Below are positions 23,656 to 30,799 of a stretch of 64,000 nt of DNA, piece after piece (within the stretch, counting starts at the first letter, position 1; the number at the start of each line of letters is the position of its first letter). Under the pieces are notes generated by a model. It searched no databases. It saw only the letters and a list, made by a program, of their open reading frames with translations, and was not told where the DNA came from. Origin of the DNA: Amycolatopsis eburnea (GTDB lineage: Bacteria > Actinomycetota > Actinomycetes > Mycobacteriales > Pseudonocardiaceae); NCBI RefSeq assembly GCF_003937945.1, contig NZ_RSEC01000060.1, forward strand, positions 310,001-374,000, read 5' to 3'. Position numbers and translations under genes: made by a program.

Positions 23656-23856
23656 CTAAGCCGACTTGGGTGGGGCCGTCCGGCCGTCCTCGGCCAGCCG
23701 GCTCCGCCGCGCCTCGAAGACCCGCGTCAGCACCTCCGGTGGGCAGCCCGCCGCCTGTCCCCGCCGGCGGGCGGCGGTCAGCTCGGCCAGCAAAACCGCC
23801 CGGAGCGCCGCGCGTGCCTGGTCCGGGATTCTTCTGAGCGGGGCCGCTTCGGTCAC
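23656..23856 (-). CDS. Small basic helical protein
   Basis: A 66-residue protein from GTG 23856, six bases after GGAGG. It is helical and basic (RRIPDQARAALRAVLLAELTAARRRG, in pieces) with one Cys in a QAAGCPPEVL segment, and ends TAPPKSA. No family is recognised. An in-frame upstream ATG would add ten residues but lacks a ribosome site. It lies 66 bp downstream of the next unknown gene on the same strand, so they may be co-transcribed. Confidence 0.55.
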   Translation of the reverse strand: MTEAAPLRRIPDQARAALRAVLLAELTAARRRGQAAGCPPEVLTRVFEARRSRLAEDGRTAPPKSA

Positions 23857-23922
23857 CCCGGCCTCCTCTCCACCGCACCGGCGCACCGCCGGTGCGGCCC
23901 AGACTTCACCTGACGGACAACG

Positions 23923-24438
23923 TCAGCGCCACCACGGCGGCGGCGGGGCCGGGAGGTGGAGGGGGCAGCCCGTGTGGCGGCCCGTCCAGCAGTCCGCGAG
24001 CCAGCTCGTCAGCGCGACCGGCCCGAGGAGGCTGTCCTCCCACACCGGCGTCAGCTCGCCCGCCCGCCGCAGGACCGCCTCGGCCGTGCCGCAGAACGAC
24101 ACGATCGCCGCGACCGCCGCGGCGGCTTTCTCCTCCGGCCAGGCGACGGCGGCTCGCGGCAGCCGGGCGGGGATCGCCCGGCCGGTGGCGATGGTGCAGT
24201 CGCGCGCCAGCAGCAGGGCGAGGTCGAACTCGACGGATTCGGCGTGGCGCTGCCGGGTTCGCCAGCGGGGCGAAGCCGCGGCCGCGTGCAGGCCGGCCAG
24301 CCGGGCGGCGGCCAGCCCGTCCCACACCGCCAGGAGTACCGCTCGCGTGTCCGCCGGAGGCGTGACGGCGAGTTCGTGGGAGACGGCGCTGAGCCAGGCA
24401 CACGGGTCCTTGACCCGACGATCGACGACGACGGTCAC
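23923..24438 (-). CDS. Hypothetical helical protein
   Basis: A protein of about 171 residues, alanine-rich and helical, with several Trp and four Cys (KDPCAWLSAVSHELAV, LLARDCTIATG, IVSFCGTAEAVLRRAG, DCWTGRHTGCPLHLP). It ends in a proline-rich PAPPPPWWR. I take GTG 24438 as the start because the recognisable protein begins there; ATG 24486 would add 16 residues. Neither has a good ribosome site. No function can be assigned. The 207 bp upstream, shared with the CBM48 protein, contain only promoter-type sequence. Confidence 0.5.
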   Translation of the reverse strand: MTVVVDRRVKDPCAWLSAVSHELAVTPPADTRAVLLAVWDGLAAARLAGLHAAAASPRWRTRQRHAESVEFDLALLLARDCTIATGRAIPARLPRAAVAWPEEKAAAAVAAIVSFCGTAEAVLRRAGELTPVWEDSLLGPVALTSWLADCWTGRHTGCPLHLPAPPPPWWR

Positions 24439-24645
24439 GGCAGCCAGTTTCGCACCGGAATCCCGCGATGGACCCCAGCTGATCATGGTTCACCCGAGGA
24501 CCACCCGGTCGGTGGCGAACCGTTGAGCGGCGCGTTCCCTCCTTCGGGCACTCCAGGTGACCACTTCGTCACGCCTGTGCGACCATGTCGGCGCTCAGTG
24601 CCGAGCACGCCCTCCCGACCGTCCTCCGCGAAAGGCCGACACCGA

Positions 24646-24927
24646 GTGATCAAGATCAGCAAGAGCCGGGCCGGCACCCAGCGCGTCACCTTCAGCCTGC
24701 CGGTCGGCGCACCGCCCGGACGGGTGAGCGTCGTGGGTTCGTTCAACGACTGGACGCCCGGCCGCCACCACCTCACCCCGCGCTCCAACGGCCGGCGTTC
24801 GGCGTCGGTCGACGTCGCCCCCGGCACCGTGCTGCAGTTCCGCTACCTCGGCGAGAACGGCCACTGGTTCGACGACCCCGACCTGGCCGACCGCGCCGAC
24901 GGCAACTGCGTCTGCACGACCGCCTGA
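24646..24927 (+). CDS. Stand-alone CBM48/AMPK-type glycogen-binding domain
   Basis: A 93-residue protein that is one carbohydrate-binding module of the isoamylase N-terminal/AMPK-beta type. Diagnostic segment: RVSVVGSFNDWTPGRHHL, followed by VAPGTVLQFRYLGENGHWFDDP. Such domains bind alpha-glucans and usually sit on branching or debranching enzymes; here the domain is the whole protein. Small single-domain versions recur in actinobacteria. GTG 24646 is the first plausible start, though its ribosome site (GAAAGG) lies 11 bases away. The last Cys pair (NCVCTTA) is unusual. Confidence 0.82.
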   Translation: MIKISKSRAGTQRVTFSLPVGAPPGRVSVVGSFNDWTPGRHHLTPRSNGRRSASVDVAPGTVLQFRYLGENGHWFDDPDLADRADGNCVCTTA

Positions 24928-24934
24928 CCCCGGC

Positions 24935-25633
24935 TCACGACCGGCGGCGCCGCTTCCCCGCGCCGCCGGTCCGCCGGGCCGGCTTCGGCGGCGCCGGCTT
25001 CCGCACCGGGCGCTTGCGCTCCGCCGGAGCCGGGGCCTGCTGGCGGCCGCGCGTGCTGTTGACCGTGCGGCCGCGGACGATGCCGATGAACTGCTCCATC
25101 AGGTCCGTCGTCTCGTCCTCCAGCCACGACAGCGCGACGCTCGACTGCGGCGCGTCCCCGACCGGCCGGTAGGTCAGGTCGCGGCGGTGGTGCAGGCGGG
25201 CCAGCGACTGCGGGACGACGAGCACCCCGACGCCGGCCGCCACGAGCTCGATCGCGTCCGCCGTGGTCTCCGGGCGCGAAACCGCCGGGCGGCCCGGCCG
25301 GGACGGCCACTCCAGGGTGTCGTCCAGCGGGTGCAGCACGACCTCGTCCGCCAAGTCCACGGTGGACACTTCGTCCGCCGCCGCGATCAGGTGGTCCTTG
25401 GCCACCACGACCACGGTCGTCTCGGTGTAGAGCGGGATCGCGTGCAGGCCGTCGCGGTCGATCGGCGAGCGCAGCAGCGCCGCGTCCGCCTCCCGCGCGC
25501 GCAGCAGGCCCGCCGCGTCCGCCGCGGCCACCGGCACCAGGGTCAGCGGCACCTCCGGCACCCGCTCGCCCCAGGTCCGCACCCACTTGGCGGGGGTCGC
25601 TCCGGGAACGTAGGCGAGGCGGAACGAGGTCAC
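24935..25633 (-). CDS. LysR substrate-binding domain protein lacking the HTH
   Basis: A 232-residue protein matching only the effector-binding half of LysR regulators (FRLAYVPGATPAKW, LLRSPIDRDGLHAIPL, VAAGVGVLVVPQSLARLH). The first codon lies at the first strand of that domain, so no DNA-binding domain is encoded. Instead the last 40 residues are Lys/Arg/Pro-rich (RKRPVRKPAPPKPARR, KRRRRS), a tail that could bind nucleic acid non-specifically. It is divergent from the DUF5997 gene by 42 bp, an arrangement I recall from other actinobacteria; a shared role is likely but unknown. Confidence 0.82.
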   Translation of the reverse strand: MTSFRLAYVPGATPAKWVRTWGERVPEVPLTLVPVAAADAAGLLRAREADAALLRSPIDRDGLHAIPLYTETTVVVVAKDHLIAAADEVSTVDLADEVVLHPLDDTLEWPSRPGRPAVSRPETTADAIELVAAGVGVLVVPQSLARLHHRRDLTYRPVGDAPQSSVALSWLEDETTDLMEQFIGIVRGRTVNSTRGRQQAPAPAERKRPVRKPAPPKPARRTGGAGKRRRRS

Positions 25634-25675
25634 CGGGTCAGGTTACCGGGCACCCCGCTGGCTACCCTGGACGGC

Positions 25676-26047
25676 ATGACGTCGCACAAGACCGCCCAGA
25701 CCATGAAGCCCGCGACGGCGGCGAAGAAACTGGGCGTGTACCTCGAAGCCACCCCCGCCGAGTTCCAGGAGGGTGTCGTCTCCCGCGACGAACTGAACGC
25801 GCTGCAGGCCGACCCGCCCGAGTGGCTGCAGGAACTGCGCCGGAACGGGCCGCACCCGCGGCCGGTCGTCGCGGCGAAGCTGGGCGTCTCCATCGGCGGC
25901 CTCACGCGCGGCGGCATCACCGAAGCGCTCACCACCGAGCAGATCGACGCGCTGAAGGCGGAAAGCCCCGACTGGCTGGTGCGCGAGCGCGCCACCCAGG
26001 CCGAGGTGCGCAAGGAAACCGTGCGCCTGAAGGAGAAGAACCGCTGA
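25676..26047 (+). CDS. DUF5997-family protein
   Basis: A 123-residue protein of an actinobacterial family without known function. It has two similar modules: residues about 10-55 (KPATAAKKLGVYLEATPAEFQ, ELNALQADPPEWLQELR) and about 62-110 (PVVAAKLGVSIGGLTRGGI, EQIDALKAESPDWLVRER), so an internal duplication is visible. TACCCT at 25663-25668 lies seven bases before the ATG, so the transcript is probably leaderless; there is no ribosome site. The kynureninase gene follows almost immediately, and the HTH-less LysR protein is divergent. Confidence 0.83.
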   Translation: MTSHKTAQTMKPATAAKKLGVYLEATPAEFQEGVVSRDELNALQADPPEWLQELRRNGPHPRPVVAAKLGVSIGGLTRGGITEALTTEQIDALKAESPDWLVRERATQAEVRKETVRLKEKNR

Positions 26048-26052
26048 CCACC

Positions 26053-27258
26053 TTGGCGGAGGCCGAGCGCCTCGACGCGGAAGACGAGCTGGCGCCCTTC
26101 CGCGAACGGTTCGTCCCGATCAGCGATCCCGGCGTCGTCGCCTACCTGGACGGCAATTCCCTCGGCCGTCCCCTGCGCGCCACCGCGGAACGCCTGCGGC
26201 AACTCGTCGCCGAAGAATGGGGCGGCCGGCTCATCCGGTCGTGGGAAGAGCGCTGGCTCGCGCTGCCCGAAGCGATCGGCGACGAGCTGGGCCGCGTCGC
26301 GCTCGGCGCCGCGCCGGGCCAGACGATCGTCGCCGACTCGACGTCCGTGTGCCTCTACAAGGTGCTGCGCGCGGCCGTCGCGCTGCGGCCGGGGCGCGAC
26401 GAGATCGTCACGGACACCGCGAACTTCCCCACCGACCGGTTCCTCGTCGAAAGCGTCGCCGCCGAACTCGGGCTCACGGTCCGGTGGATCGAGGCCGCCG
26501 ACGTCCGCCCCGAAGACGTCGCGGCGGTGACCGGGCCGCGCACCGCGGCGGTCGTGCTGTCCCATGTGGACTACCGCTCGGCCGCGATCGCCGACCTGGC
26601 CGCCATCACGCGGCTGGTGCGCGACCGCGGCGGCCTCACCGTCTGGGACCTCTGCCACAGCGTCGGCTCGATCCCGGTCGCGCTCGACGCGGCGGGCGCC
26701 GACTTCGCCGTCGGCTGCACGTACAAGTTCCTCAACGCCGGCCCCGGCGCGCCCGCTTTCCTCTACGTCAACGCCCGCCACCACGCGGAGTTCGGCCAGC
26801 CGATCACCGGCTGGATGGGCGCGGCCGACACGTTCGGCATGGCGGCCGAGTACGTCCCCGCGCCGGGGATCCGCCGGGCGCTGTCCGGCACGCCGCCGGT
26901 GCTCGGCATGGCGGGCGTCCAGGAGGGCGTCGCGCTGCTGGCCGAGGCGGGGATCGACCGCGTGCGCGCCAAGGCCGTGGCACTGGGCCGGTGGGTGCTC
27001 TCCCTCGCCGACGAGTGGCTGGCCCCGCTCGGGTTCGAGGTCGCCTCACCCCGCGACGACGACCGCCGCGGCGGCCACGTCACCCTCCGCCACCCGGACG
27101 CCGAGCGGCTTTCGCGGGTGCTGATCGACAACGGCGTGCTGATCGACTTCCGCCGTCCGGACGGTATTCGCGTGGGGCTCAGCCCGCTCACGACGAGCTT
27201 CACCGAGGTGCGGGCGGCGCTGGACCGGATCCGGGAGCTGGCCGGACGACCTGAATGA
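26053..27258 (+). CDS. kynU: Kynureninase
   Basis: A PLP-dependent hydrolase of about 401 residues that cleaves kynurenine to anthranilate and alanine. Markers: YLDGNSLGRPLRAT, NFPTDRFLVES, VVLSHVDYRSA, LCHSVGSIPVAL and the PLP-lysine motif GCTYKFLNAGPG (K225). No ATG fits; TTG 26053 is the best start, and a CTG overlapping the DUF5997 stop (CTGA at 26044) is an alternative with AAGGAG at good distance. It follows DUF5997 in an apparent operon. No tryptophan dioxygenase or formamidase is nearby, so this looks like an isolated kynurenine-pathway gene. The 3' end overlaps a palindrome. Confidence 0.9.
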   Translation: MAEAERLDAEDELAPFRERFVPISDPGVVAYLDGNSLGRPLRATAERLRQLVAEEWGGRLIRSWEERWLALPEAIGDELGRVALGAAPGQTIVADSTSVCLYKVLRAAVALRPGRDEIVTDTANFPTDRFLVESVAAELGLTVRWIEAADVRPEDVAAVTGPRTAAVVLSHVDYRSAAIADLAAITRLVRDRGGLTVWDLCHSVGSIPVALDAAGADFAVGCTYKFLNAGPGAPAFLYVNARHHAEFGQPITGWMGAADTFGMAAEYVPAPGIRRALSGTPPVLGMAGVQEGVALLAEAGIDRVRAKAVALGRWVLSLADEWLAPLGFEVASPRDDDRRGGHVTLRHPDAERLSRVLIDNGVLIDFRRPDGIRVGLSPLTTSFTEVRAALDRIRELAGRPE

Positions 27259-27277
27259 CTCATTCAGGTCGTCCGGC
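27241..27277. repeat. 37-bp perfect palindrome over the kynU stop codon
   Basis: GCCGGACGACCTGAATGA and its reverse complement flank a single C at 27259. The core TGAATGA-C-TCATTCA belongs to the dispersed family. The left arm encodes the last five codons and stop of kynU, so the repeat shapes the protein's C-terminus. A terminator or processing site at the mRNA 3' end is the likely role. Confidence 0.82.
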
Positions 27278-27367
27278 GACAGAGGCCCGGCAAAGTCGCC
27301 GGGAGCCGACCGCCCTCGGTCTGAACCGACCGGTGCCGGCCGCGGCGAGTGGCGCCGGGCCGCCCCG

Positions 27368-27428
27368 CGGTGTCTTGAATGAGTCATTCAGGACCTCCGA
27401 AGACCTGAATGAGTCATTCAAGACACCG
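27368..27428. repeat. Nested inverted repeat made of two palindrome-family units
   Basis: Two 25-base arms (27368-27392 and 27404-27428) pair with one central mismatch around an 11-base loop. Each arm itself contains the 15-bp palindrome TGAATGAGTCATTCA, so the element can fold as one long hairpin or as two small ones. It lies in the 296-bp gap between kynU and the MarR gene, which otherwise holds only repeats and a promoter. Confidence 0.82.
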
Positions 27429-27487
27429 GCGAAGCCGCCGCCGGGCAAACCGCCGCGACTTTGCCGAGGCCCTGACGTCCGACGACA

Positions 27488-27504
27488 TGAATGAGTCTCA
27501 TTCA
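27488..27504. repeat. Variant palindrome-family unit
   Basis: TGAATGA-GTC-TCATTCA, the same arms with a 3-base centre. It sits 14 bp before the MarR operator-like repeat and is the fourth family unit in 260 bp. The different spacing suggests independent insertion or slippage rather than a fixed operator. Confidence 0.7.
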
Positions 27505-27517
27505 CTACGGCCAAATA

Positions 27518-27547
27518 GTAGCCATAGCTACAGTAGTCATGTACAGT
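27518..27547 (+). promoter_or_regulatory. MarR-gene promoter with inverted repeat
   Basis: GTAGC-CATA-GCTAC (27518-27531) lies upstream of TACAGT (27542-27547), a good -10 hexamer seven bases before the MarR ATG at 27555. There is no Shine-Dalgarno, so a leaderless, autoregulated transcript is likely. The stretch is unusually AT-rich for this genome. No convincing -35 is seen. Confidence 0.5.
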
Positions 27548-27554
27548 ATCTGGC

Positions 27555-27992
27555 ATGAGCACTCCCGGGCACCTGGTCTGGCGCCTCTCCATGAAGTGGC
27601 GCGTCGCCGTCGACCGGGCGCTGGCCCCGGCCGGGCTGACCCACGCCCAGTACGTCTTCCTCGCCTCGCTCCTCGACCTCCAGCGCGACCACCCGCCGAG
27701 CCAGCGGGAACTCGCCGACCACACCGGTCTCGAAGCCCTCTACGTCTCCAAGCTCGCCCGCACCCTCGACGCCGACGGCATGGTCGAACGCACCCGCGAC
27801 CCCGCCGACACCCGGACCATCCGGCTCACCCTCACCGACCGTGGGCGCGAAGTCGTCGAGCCCGCTATCGCCACCGTCGGCACGCTGCTCGACCGGCTGC
27901 TCGCGCCGCTCGGCGGCCGTCGCGCCGATCGCACCGCGGCCTTGACCCGGGAACTCACCCTGCTGCTCGACACCCCGCTCGAAGGAGCCTGA
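27555..27992 (+). CDS. MarR-family transcriptional regulator
   Basis: A 145-residue MarR protein. The winged HTH is at about 35-100 (PSQRELADHTGLEALYVSKLARTLDADG in pieces, then VERTRDPADTRTIRLTLTDRG), framed by dimerisation helices. It sits one base before the haloalkane-dehalogenase-like gene, so the two are one operon and the regulator probably answers to that enzyme's substrate or product. The start is leaderless with an inverted repeat upstream, consistent with autorepression. Confidence 0.9.
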   Translation: MSTPGHLVWRLSMKWRVAVDRALAPAGLTHAQYVFLASLLDLQRDHPPSQRELADHTGLEALYVSKLARTLDADGMVERTRDPADTRTIRLTLTDRGREVVEPAIATVGTLLDRLLAPLGGRRADRTAALTRELTLLLDTPLEGA

Positions 27993-27993
27993 A

Positions 27994-28830
27994 ATGCCCG
28001 TCCTCCACCACGAAGAAACCGGCAGCGGCACCCCGATCGTGTTCCTGCACGGCAACCCCGGCTCGTCGCACGGCTGGCGCCACGTTCTCCCCCACGTCGG
28101 CGGCGGGCGGCTGCTCGCGCCCGACCTCATCGGCATGGGCCGCTCGCCCAAGCCCGACATCGGCTACACCTTCGCCGACCACGCCCGCTACCTCGACGAC
28201 TGGTTCGACGCGCTGGAGCTCGACGACGTCGTGCTCGTCGGGCACGACTGGGGTGGCGCGCTCGCCTTCGACCACGCCGCCCGCCACCCCGGCCGGGTCC
28301 GCGGGCTCGCGTTCTTCGAGACCATCGTGAAGCCGATGGCGTGGGACGACCTGTCGCCGCAGGCGGCCGAGCGCTCCCGCAAGATCCGCACGCCCGGCGT
28401 CGGCGAAGAAATGGTGCTGACGCAGGACCTGTTCATCCGGCAGGCGTTCACCGGCGGTGTCCGCACGCCGGTGTCCGACGACGACCTGGCCGTCTACCTC
28501 GCGCCCTTCCCCACCCCGGAAAGCCGCCGCCCGGTGCTCGCCTGGGCCCGTCAGCTGCCGCTCGGCGGGGAGCCCGCCGGGCTGGTCGAGCGCGTCGAGG
28601 CCTACGACCGGTGGCTGGCCGGCGCCACCGGCGTCCCCAAGCTGCTCCTGACGTTCGAGGGCTCCCCCACCCTGCTCATCGGCGAAGCGATGACGAAGTG
28701 GTGCACGGAAAACATCGCCGCGCTGGACGTCGTCGCGTGCGGGGAGGCCGGGCACCACGCCCAGGAGGACCGGCCGAAGGAGATCGCCACCGAACTCTCG
28801 GCGTGGCTGAACCGGCACGGGCTCCGCTGA
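27994..28830 (+). CDS. Haloalkane dehalogenase-like alpha/beta hydrolase (HLD-II type)
   Basis: A 278-residue alpha/beta hydrolase. Its residues fit haloalkane dehalogenase subfamily II: N21 (FLHGNPGSS), nucleophile D85 with adjacent W86 (VGHDWGGAL), acid E109 (LAFFETIV) and a His near 254 (EAGHHAQED). N21 and W86 are the halide-stabilising pair. The expected reaction is hydrolytic removal of halide from a haloalkane, giving an alcohol. The start follows GAAGGAG, one base after the MarR gene. Specificity is unknown; serine esterases have Ser where this has D85, so an esterase is unlikely. Confidence 0.83.
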   Translation: MPVLHHEETGSGTPIVFLHGNPGSSHGWRHVLPHVGGGRLLAPDLIGMGRSPKPDIGYTFADHARYLDDWFDALELDDVVLVGHDWGGALAFDHAARHPGRVRGLAFFETIVKPMAWDDLSPQAAERSRKIRTPGVGEEMVLTQDLFIRQAFTGGVRTPVSDDDLAVYLAPFPTPESRRPVLAWARQLPLGGEPAGLVERVEAYDRWLAGATGVPKLLLTFEGSPTLLIGEAMTKWCTENIAALDVVACGEAGHHAQEDRPKEIATELSAWLNRHGLR

Positions 28831-28834
28831 GGCG

Positions 28835-29452
28835 TCAGCTGTGCCGCAGCGGCGGCACGGCCGCCAGGCCGAGGATGCGGGTCGCCACCCACGCCAGGGA
28901 ATCCGCCGTGCGGGCCGGGGTGTCCGACGGCTGCATGACGTGGCTGAGGACCGCGCGCACCACCAGGTCGATCACGACGTCGACCTGGTCGTCGGAGAGC
29001 GGCAGCCGGTAGGGCCGCACGCGCTCGGCGAGCACGACCTTCGCGCGGGCGAGCAGCGCGCCCGCGTCGGTGGTCAGCAGCGGGAGGAGTTCGGGCGCGG
29101 CGCCGTGCGACGCCGAGACGATCGCGCGCAGCAGGACGTTGTCCTCGGCGAGTTCGAGCACCGAGCGGACGGCCTCGTAGAACGCCTCGATGAGGTCGTC
29201 CGGGTGGTGTTCGAAGGCGGCGTCGACGACCGTGAGGAACCGGTCGAGCTCGTGCGCGACCATCGCCTCGGCCAGCGCGGCCTTGGAGCCGATCTCGTTG
29301 TAGACGGTCTGCCTGCTGACGCCGACCAGCTCGGCCAGCCGGGCCATGGTGACCGACGGCCAGCCGGACCGCGCGGTCAGCTCGATCGCCGCGGCGATGA
29401 TCGGCCGCCGGTGCTGTCCACCTTCGGGCGGCGCCGGAGGTGCCCCGCTCAT
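28835..29452 (-). CDS. TetR-family regulator of the alkane operon
   Basis: A protein of about 205 residues with a TetR HTH at about residues 15-60 (AAAIELTARSGWPSVTMARLAELVGVSRQTVY in pieces, then NEIGSKAALAEAMV). I choose ATG 29452, eight bases after AGGA; ATG 29461 is an alternative that would start one base after the reductase stop. It closes the alkB operon, a known position for AlkX-type TetR repressors, so it probably senses alkane-derived fatty acids and represses the operon. The effector is inferred from context. Confidence 0.88.
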   Translation of the reverse strand: MSGAPPAPPEGGQHRRPIIAAAIELTARSGWPSVTMARLAELVGVSRQTVYNEIGSKAALAEAMVAHELDRFLTVVDAAFEHHPDDLIEAFYEAVRSVLELAEDNVLLRAIVSASHGAAPELLPLLTTDAGALLARAKVVLAERVRPYRLPLSDDQVDVVIDLVVRAVLSHVMQPSDTPARTADSLAWVATRILGLAAVPPLRHS

Positions 29453-29462
29453 GACCGTCATC

Positions 29463-30614
29463 CTAGGCCGTCCCCGCGAAGGCCAGCGCATCCGCCCAGG
29501 ACGCCCGGCCCGCGATCCGCCTGCGGTGCTTCATGATCTCGCGCGGGCGGTCGACGGTGAGCGCGCCGACGAGCCGGTCGCCGCGGCGGTAGAGCGTGGT
29601 GTCCCCGGCGGTCACGACCTCGTCTGCGTCCGGCGTGCCGACGAACTGGATCCGGTGGCCGTACCAGTCGGACCAGAAGTACGGCACGGCTTCCAACGGC
29701 CGCGCGGCCGCCGGGTCGAGCGCGTGGCGAGCGGCGGCCGCTCCCTGCTCGGCCGCGTTCGTCCAGTGCTCGAGCCGCAGGAGGCCGCCGAACAGCGGGC
29801 TCGCCACGTGCGCGACGTCGCCCGCCGCGTAGACGCCCGGTGCCCCGGCGGACAGGGTCGCGTCGCAGACCACGCCGCGGTCGCGTTCGTGCAGGACCAG
29901 CCCGCTGCCTTCGAGCCAGCCGGTGGCCGGGACGGCGCCGATGCCGGCGACCACGAGGTCCGCGGGCAGGACTTCGCCCCCGGCCAGCCGCACGCTGCCG
30001 TCGGTGACGCCGGTGACCTCGGCGCCGAGACGCAGCTCGGTACCGGCTTCGTGGTGCAACGCGGCCAGCGCCGCCCCGGCGGTCTCCCCGACCGCGCGGG
30101 CGAGCGGGACGGCGGCGGCTTCCACGATCGTCACCGGCAGGCCCCGGGCGCGGGCCGCGGACGCGACCTCCGAGCCGATGAACCCGGCGCCGATCACGAC
30201 GGTCCGCGCGCCCCGGTCGAGCGCGTCGCGCACGGCGACAGCGTCTTCGGCGGTGCGCAGCGCGCGGGCGCCGGGCAAGGTGCGCGCGGTCGCGCCGGTG
30301 GCGATCACCAGAGCGTCGTACCGCACGGCCCGGCCCGCGACGGTCACCTCGCGCGAGCCGAGGTCGAGCCCCTCGGCCGACGCGCCCAGCAGCAGCTCGA
30401 CGCCGAGGACTTCGCGGAGCACCTCCTCGGTGTGGAACGGCTCGACCGCCCGCGGGCCGCCGGCGGCGAGGAACGCCTTGGACAGCGGCGGCCGGTCGTA
30501 GGGCAGGTGCTCCTCGGCCCCGATCAGCACGATCCGGCCGCGGTACCCGGTGCGGCGGGCGGCTTCCACGGCGCGCAGCCCGGCGAGCGACGCGCCCACG
30601 ACGACGAGGGTCAT
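29463..30614 (-). CDS. FAD-dependent ferredoxin/rubredoxin reductase
   Basis: A 383-residue reductase of the AlkT/BphA4 type, with an N-terminal FAD site (VVVGASLAGLRAVEAAR), an NAD site (TVVIGAGFIGSEVA) and the C-terminal GVYAAGDVAHV flavin motif. It passes electrons from NAD(P)H to the small iron-sulfur protein or rubredoxin domain upstream. Its ATG overlaps the ferredoxin stop codon (ATGA). In the alkane hydroxylase operon it completes the electron chain NADH to reductase to ferredoxin/rubredoxin to AlkB. Confidence 0.92.
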   Translation of the reverse strand: MTLVVVGASLAGLRAVEAARRTGYRGRIVLIGAEEHLPYDRPPLSKAFLAAGGPRAVEPFHTEEVLREVLGVELLLGASAEGLDLGSREVTVAGRAVRYDALVIATGATARTLPGARALRTAEDAVAVRDALDRGARTVVIGAGFIGSEVASAARARGLPVTIVEAAAVPLARAVGETAGAALAALHHEAGTELRLGAEVTGVTDGSVRLAGGEVLPADLVVAGIGAVPATGWLEGSGLVLHERDRGVVCDATLSAGAPGVYAAGDVAHVASPLFGGLLRLEHWTNAAEQGAAAARHALDPAAARPLEAVPYFWSDWYGHRIQFVGTPDADEVVTAGDTTLYRRGDRLVGALTVDRPREIMKHRRRIAGRASWADALAFAGTA

Positions 30615-30799
30615 GCCAGCCTCAAGGCCAGCACGGGGCAGGAGTCCACGGCGGCGGCGACGTCCTGCCGGTGCTCCTCGCCGGGCCGCTCGTCGAGCAC
30701 GACGACGGTGCCGTCCTCGCCGACCTCGAAGAAGTCGGGCGCCATCGCTTCGCACATGCCGAGGCCGTCGCACTTGCCGCGGTCCGCTTCGATCCGCAT
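30611..30799 (-). CDS. [3Fe-4S]-type ferredoxin
   Basis: A 62-residue ferredoxin of the actinobacterial P450/alkane type. Cluster ligands are C10, C16 and C54 (KCDGLGMCEAMAPDFFEV and DSCPVLAL); Gly-Met replaces the CxxC that would allow a 4Fe cluster, so [3Fe-4S] is likely. It shares one base with the AlkB stop and four with the reductase start. Its presence beside a rubredoxin already fused to AlkB gives the operon two possible electron carriers, which is noteworthy. Confidence 0.9.
   Translation of the reverse strand: MRIEADRGKCDGLGMCEAMAPDFFEVGEDGTVVVLDERPGEEHRQDVAAAVDSCPVLALRLA

Noticed and set aside
25822..26052. N-terminal extension of kynureninase by 77 residues
   Set aside because: It overlaps the DUF5997 gene in another frame; the kynureninase domain begins after 26053.
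27255..27494. Plus-strand open frames with LNESFR and MTHS peptides around the repeats
   Set aside because: They arise from TGAATGA repeat units and have no ribosome site or conservation signal.
27241..27504. Possible short CRISPR-like array of TGAATGAGTCATTCA units
   Set aside because: Units are palindromes with unequal spacing and no spacer-like sequences.
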